In this document: positions 60,501 through 64,000 of the stretch, in pieces
Position numbering within the stretch: position 1 is the first letter of the stretch
How the letters are laid out: every line of letters starts with the position of its first letter
Assembly (NCBI RefSeq): GCF_001522545.3
Contig: NC_031776.1
Location: forward strand, 29,661,262 to 29,725,261
Reading direction: 5' to 3'
Origin: Parus major
Taxonomy: Eukaryota > Chordata > Aves > Passeriformes > Paridae
DNA: 64,000 nucleotides
Made by a program: the position numbers and the translations under genes
The notes under the pieces: model-generated
The model's database searches: none
Seen by the model: only the letters and a program-made list of their open reading frames with translations
What the model was told of the DNA's origin: nothing

Positions 60501-60748
60501 ATTAATATTTACTAAAGAATTTTTTGGGGGGACTGCAGAATAGTTCCCATATTTCCTTAAAGGGAAATAAGAAGAAATAGGAGATTGACCAGGCTGGTGG
60601 CAGAGAAGGACCACAACCATCACAGTTATCATCCCAGGTTTCTGCAGGATGCTTGAGGCAGTAAATCAGAGCACTGGGGTTTTATTGCAAGCACTTTGAA
60701 GCACTGTCTGTATGAAGAAAGTAAAAGCAAAACAGGTCAGCAGTTCAC
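57521..60748. other. Non-coding stretch, no gene seen
   Basis: No recognisable gene. A TA-rich patch is listed at 59,447-59,553. Short T runs occur near 57,970-57,997 and 58,938-58,950. Confidence 0.6.
59447..59553. repeat. TA-rich patch split by unique sequence
   Basis: TATATAATATATCTATATAA is followed by a 30-base unique insert and then ATATATATATATTAATTTTA with TATATATGAATATTTATATC. It is a degenerate TA microsatellite. Confidence 0.85.
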
Positions 60749-60820
60749 TGTCAGGCCTGATTCTCCTTCTCACCCACCAATATAAATCAGGATCACTCTG
60801 GGGGAGGATTTACTGATGTT
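60749..60820. mobile_element. Ancient amniote interspersed repeat fragment
   Basis: TGTCAGGCCTGATTCTCCTT, CTCACCCACCAATATAAATC, then AGGATCACTCTGGGGG. This resembles a short old repeat abundant in turtle and crocodile DNA, with the pattern GGCCTGATTCTCC, ACACCNGTGTAAATCAGGAG, TAACTCCA. I know the pattern but not with certainty the family name, so I leave it unnamed. Its presence fits the other pre-avian relics here. Confidence 0.4.
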
Positions 60821-60849
60821 TTATGTTTCTTATGTATGGAAGACATGAT

Positions 60850-61025
60850 TAGGCAGTGTACACCCTCTTTTGAATTGACATTGCTATAATTAATTATCAA
60901 GTGAAACCAATAACCTGGGAGAAAGTGATACAGCCCTTTTATCTCATCATTTGTTAATGGTGTTAAATAATTGGCAAAGAGTATCTACCTGCTCTTTGAT
61001 AAATATGTACTATAGCTAATTAACA
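60850..61025. promoter_or_regulatory. Candidate conserved non-coding element
   Basis: Unique AT-rich DNA with TTGCTATAATTAATTATCAA, ATCATTTGTTAATGGTG, GCTCTTTGATAAATATG (TCF-like) and TATAGCTAATTAACAAGG. Homeodomain-type palindromes and a TCF-like word within 175 bases suggest a developmental enhancer. Conservation not tested. Confidence 0.22.
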
Positions 61026-61030
61026 AGGTA

Positions 61031-62699
61031 AAACAGAGTGTCCCACACACACCTGGCCTTCAACCTCACATGTCCAATGCAATAATCCTTTCATTCCTTG
61101 AAAAAACCCTCTAAAAAATCCCAAGGTTCAGGTCATCTCTCTGGATTCTGAAGGTCCTCTCCAAATAAGTACTAAAGTAGATCTACAGTTTCAGGGGAAT
61201 TAATTTTAAACTGGTCATGTTATTTGCAAAAACATCATTTCTGCAATTTTCTCTAAGCTTTTAGATCAGCATTAAAAGTTTAGGATTAGTAAAGTCTGTT
61301 CTTTGAAAAACACATATAAAAAAATAAAAAGGAACCATCAACGACTTACCTCTGGGTTTGCAGCAGTATCAGCAGTTTTTGCAGGACAAAATACAATTTT
61401 AAGAACTCAGAATCTTCTTTTTGCTGGGATTTTAAAATTTCACCTCATTCCAAAATGTCATTTTTCATTTAAACCACTACCTTGAGGGCCTGAAAAAGGA
61501 CAAATTTATTCCTTTTTAAGCAGAGTTTAAAATTTGAATATACTGCTTCTCTTAGAATATGTAAAGGCTTAACTAGATGGCATAATCTACCCTTCCCTTC
61601 TATGAAAAAAAAAAATAAAAATTTGAACAGAATTACATTACTCCAAGCCTCCTTTGTGCTCTACACATATTACTGATATAATTTTCTGCCAGAGATATTA
61701 ATCATTCTGAGAAATTTATCTCTTGGAAAGCTCCAGTTACAGCAGCCCAAATTGCATTTTCCAAGATTAAATGAGGAACTAGCTTTCTCCCTGGTTAGGC
61801 TGCACAATTTGCATGTCAAGTGAGATTATCTTCAAGATTTCACAGTTACCCAGCTCATCTCAGCTTGCTGCAGGTGATGTCAAAGTTTTACTTTTTCACA
61901 CTATGCAGCATCTGAAGCAAGACAGCAAACACTAAAAGCCCATCCAATACAACTGTGACAAATCTTTTTGTTGTCTGGCTTACTCTTATAAAAGACAAAA
62001 CTTGCCAGGGATGACTTCTCATAAAAAATGAACGTCCCTAGAGATAATTTTCATGAATGCAGAAATTATGTTAAACTGGAACCATACTGATTGGTTTGTA
62101 TTTTCCTCCTTTATTTGCACCAGCTAGGGATGCTTTGCCCTCCAATGATGCACAGCTGTTAAAATGGTCTCAGCAGGGTTTCTTTTGCCTTTGTTAGATT
62201 TTTCTCTGCTAGCAAAAAAATAAATAACAAAGATAACTTTGTTGCTTTCTCTTCTCCTCCCCCAGCTTGCTCAGGCAAAGGCCTGGAAGTCTGATTGGAG
62301 CTTGAAAACAAAATATAAAGGTGGTATCTACAGCTGGGTGAAGATTTTACAGCGAAGTATTTCCTGAGCAGCAAGTGTCAGCTCATAAACAGAAACACTG
62401 CAGCAGTTTGCCAGATTTAGTGAAGCTTCATTTGGGGAAAGAACAGTTCTTGCAGGGCTTCAGCAAGGAGGAACCAGCAGAACAGAGCTGTGCTGATGGG
62501 AACTGAGCACGACAGACAGGGAAGGAGAAGATGACAAGAAGGGAAAAAAGAGATAAACTATCTTTAGGAAAGGGGCAAAGGTGGGAGCACTGTTAAAAGT
62601 CTGCAAGAAACTGGCAAGGCAATGTCTGTGTGGGAAGTATAAACGCTGGGACACAGTGGGATGGAGCTGTGCTCTGCTTCTGAGCCCCACTCATGAAGT
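61031..62699. other. Non-coding stretch with a second regulatory-looking patch
   Basis: No gene is recognised. At 61,670-61,870 the sequence has GATATTAATCATTCTGAG, CAAATTGCATTTTCCAAG, GATTAAATGAGG and CACAATTTGCATGTCAAG (POU-like ATTTGCAT), a texture like the candidate elements above. Purine-rich DNA lies at about 62,510-62,580. Confidence 0.5.
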
Positions 62700-62858
62700 C
62701 TCAGAATCACAGAACAGTTTGGGTTGGAGGGGAACTTCAGAAGTCATCCAGTTCCAACCCCCCTGCTGTGGGCAGAGACACCTTGCACTGGATCACATTG
62801 CTCAAAGCCCCATCCAGCCTGACCTGGAACACCAGTTCATCCACAGCATTTCTCTTAC
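62700..62858 (-). mobile_element. CR1 LINE 3'-end fragment
   Basis: Antisense CR1: CTCAGAATCACAGAACAGTT (tail and start), TGGGTTGGAGGGGAACTTCA, GTCATCCAGTTCCAACCCCC, CTGTGGGCAGAGACACCTTG, then CTCAAAGCCCCATCCAGCCT and GACCTGGAACACCAGTTCAT. A short deletion lies after GGAACAC, where the consensus has a TCCAGGGATGGGG segment. This copy is among the least diverged in the window, so it is probably the youngest CR1 here. Truncated near 62,858. Confidence 0.95.
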
Positions 62859-63923
62859 TCTCAGCTGAACACAAATGTATTTTCTGCCAGCTGTGACTGT
62901 ACAAGATTCAAAAAGATGTCTCAGCAGCATCCATTGCTTTTCTTTATTTCCATTAATTTATTTTCACTTCCCAACATGAAATGATGAAGAAGCAGGGGCA
63001 GGGCTGATCTGGAAGCAGCAGGGTTTGGCAGGACAGTGTCAGGATGTCACACTCTGCTCGAGGACTGTACTCCCACCAGCAGAGTGGCTCTGGCTGCTCA
63101 CGGTCCCCTGTGCCTTCCCAAGTGGCTCCACTCTTAGTATAGAAAATCAAAATAATGGTGCTATTTTCCTGGCTTCTCATGCTCTTTCTTGTGCACTCAG
63201 AATTGGAAAAAAAAATCCCAGCATAATGCAATATATGGGCAGATTAGCCATGGGATCTGTTTCCCCTAATGTAATTTTTATTACTTTGAAAAGTCTTCTT
63301 TCATATCACTCAAGCAATGTAATTACACCATTTCCTTATGCACATGGATGTTCCTTAACAACATTATTTTGTTTTCTTTGTAGCTGAGGCTCTTTCAAGA
63401 TCAAAAAGAATTTAAGTGCAATTAGGTCAAACAAGAATTGGAGCACAGAAACCCAGCAAAGCCTCTCCAAAAAGCAAAGAAATACAAGGCAAATGATGCA
63501 GTGGGCCAGATCCCCATGTGCTTTTCTGCACTGAACCCAAAACTTGTACAAGATGCTGCTTGATGTCATTGAAAATGTGAGTGAAAATGTGTGGCTCAGA
63601 CCCTGTGTGGTCCCAAAGAGAAGATTTATTCAGCCTAACCTAGGTGGGATTTTTTTAAGCATTCTATTTTTCCATGAGCTACATCAAGGAGTAAATTTAC
63701 TTCTCAGCCTGCCCTCACTCTCATAAAAATGAGAGACCAATTTGAGAGAGTCCTACATACACTGAAAACATGTTAAATGTCAGATAAGAAAAAATACTCT
63801 TCTTGGGGGTTTGCTTAAAATACTCTCCTTGTAGGGTTTGCTTTTTTTTACCTTGCATTAAAATTATTATTATTTTAAAATATCCAGTTGTATTATAGTT
63901 ATACATTATATTATTTTAATGTA
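62859..63923. other. Non-coding stretch, no gene seen
   Basis: No recognisable gene. A 120-codon plus-strand frame at 63,025-63,387 has no domain. The word GGGCCAGATCCCC at about 63,505 recalls the start of an old reptile repeat, but the following bases do not match. Confidence 0.6.
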
Positions 63924-64000
63924 TTATATTATATTATATTATATTATATTATATTATATTATATTATATTATATTATATTATATTATATTATATTATATT
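63924..64000. repeat. TTATA pentanucleotide microsatellite running off the window
   Basis: At least 77 bases of perfect TTATA units (15 copies), uninterrupted and continuing past the right edge. The perfect state implies recent expansion. The neighbouring TTATATTATTTTAATG looks like the degenerate edge of the same array. Confidence 0.97.

Noticed and set aside
63500..63520. GGGCCAGATCCCC similar to the start of an old reptile repeat
   Set aside because: The match stops after about 13 bases.

Overview
This window is vertebrate nuclear DNA, almost certainly from a bird and most likely a songbird. It is AT-rich, poor in CpG, and carries CR1 LINE fragments of the avian type: degenerate copies of the 3' end with the octamer tail related to ATTCTGTG. 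The same fragments appear in both orientations and at several ages. There are no bacterial-style genes, operons, CRISPR arrays or phage genes. I could not find a protein-coding gene, rRNA or tRNA that I would defend. The window reads as a gene desert or as the inside of a very long intron, and the open reading frames in it look like chance frames or old LINE code.

Layout: 1-7.4 kb is unannotated AT-rich DNA. At 7.47 kb a (TCCC)5 tract, able to form a quadruplex on the minus strand, abuts a TATTTAAA box. Short avian CR1 fragments lie at 7.94, 10.05 (weak), 13.2, 15.3, 29.6 (two, tail to tail), 36.1, 54.5 and 62.7 kb. The 13.2 kb copy still reads as about 74 residues of the CR1 ORF2 C-terminus with its native stop. 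Much older repeats are also visible: a roughly 1.3 kb CR1/L3-like relic at 22.3-23.6 kb (minus), an L2 relic at 27.9-28.3 kb (plus) whose reverse transcriptase boxes A and C can still be read, a probable MIR at 56.9 kb, a possible L2 piece at 57.3 kb, and a short ancient amniote repeat at 60.75 kb. Survival of such old copies implies a slowly evolving, little rearranged region.

AT-rich segments with clusters of homeodomain, POU, SOX or TCF-like words (12.4-12.7, 18.1-19.0, 60.85-61.0 and 61.7-61.9 kb) are my best guesses for conserved non-coding enhancers. This is inference from texture and needs alignment. Structural oddities include a perfect 27-bp inverted repeat with a 4-nt loop (45.33-45.39 kb), a 23-bp hairpin whose two mismatches become G-U pairs in minus-strand RNA (37.28-37.33 kb), two small CpG clusters (20.8 and 30.3 kb), a polypurine tract (41.3 kb), several TA microsatellites and a pentanucleotide array that runs off the right edge. 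A 410-base run of N lies at 47,281-47,690.

The only gene-like hints are splice-shaped: a 78-nt frame-preserving exon candidate at 51,458-51,535, a 122-nt candidate at 10,772-10,893, and a back-to-back acceptor/donor motif at about 28,464 resembling a recursive splice site. None is proven. I saw no new multi-gene biological system; the hairpins, the exon candidates and the enhancer candidates are what I would follow up.
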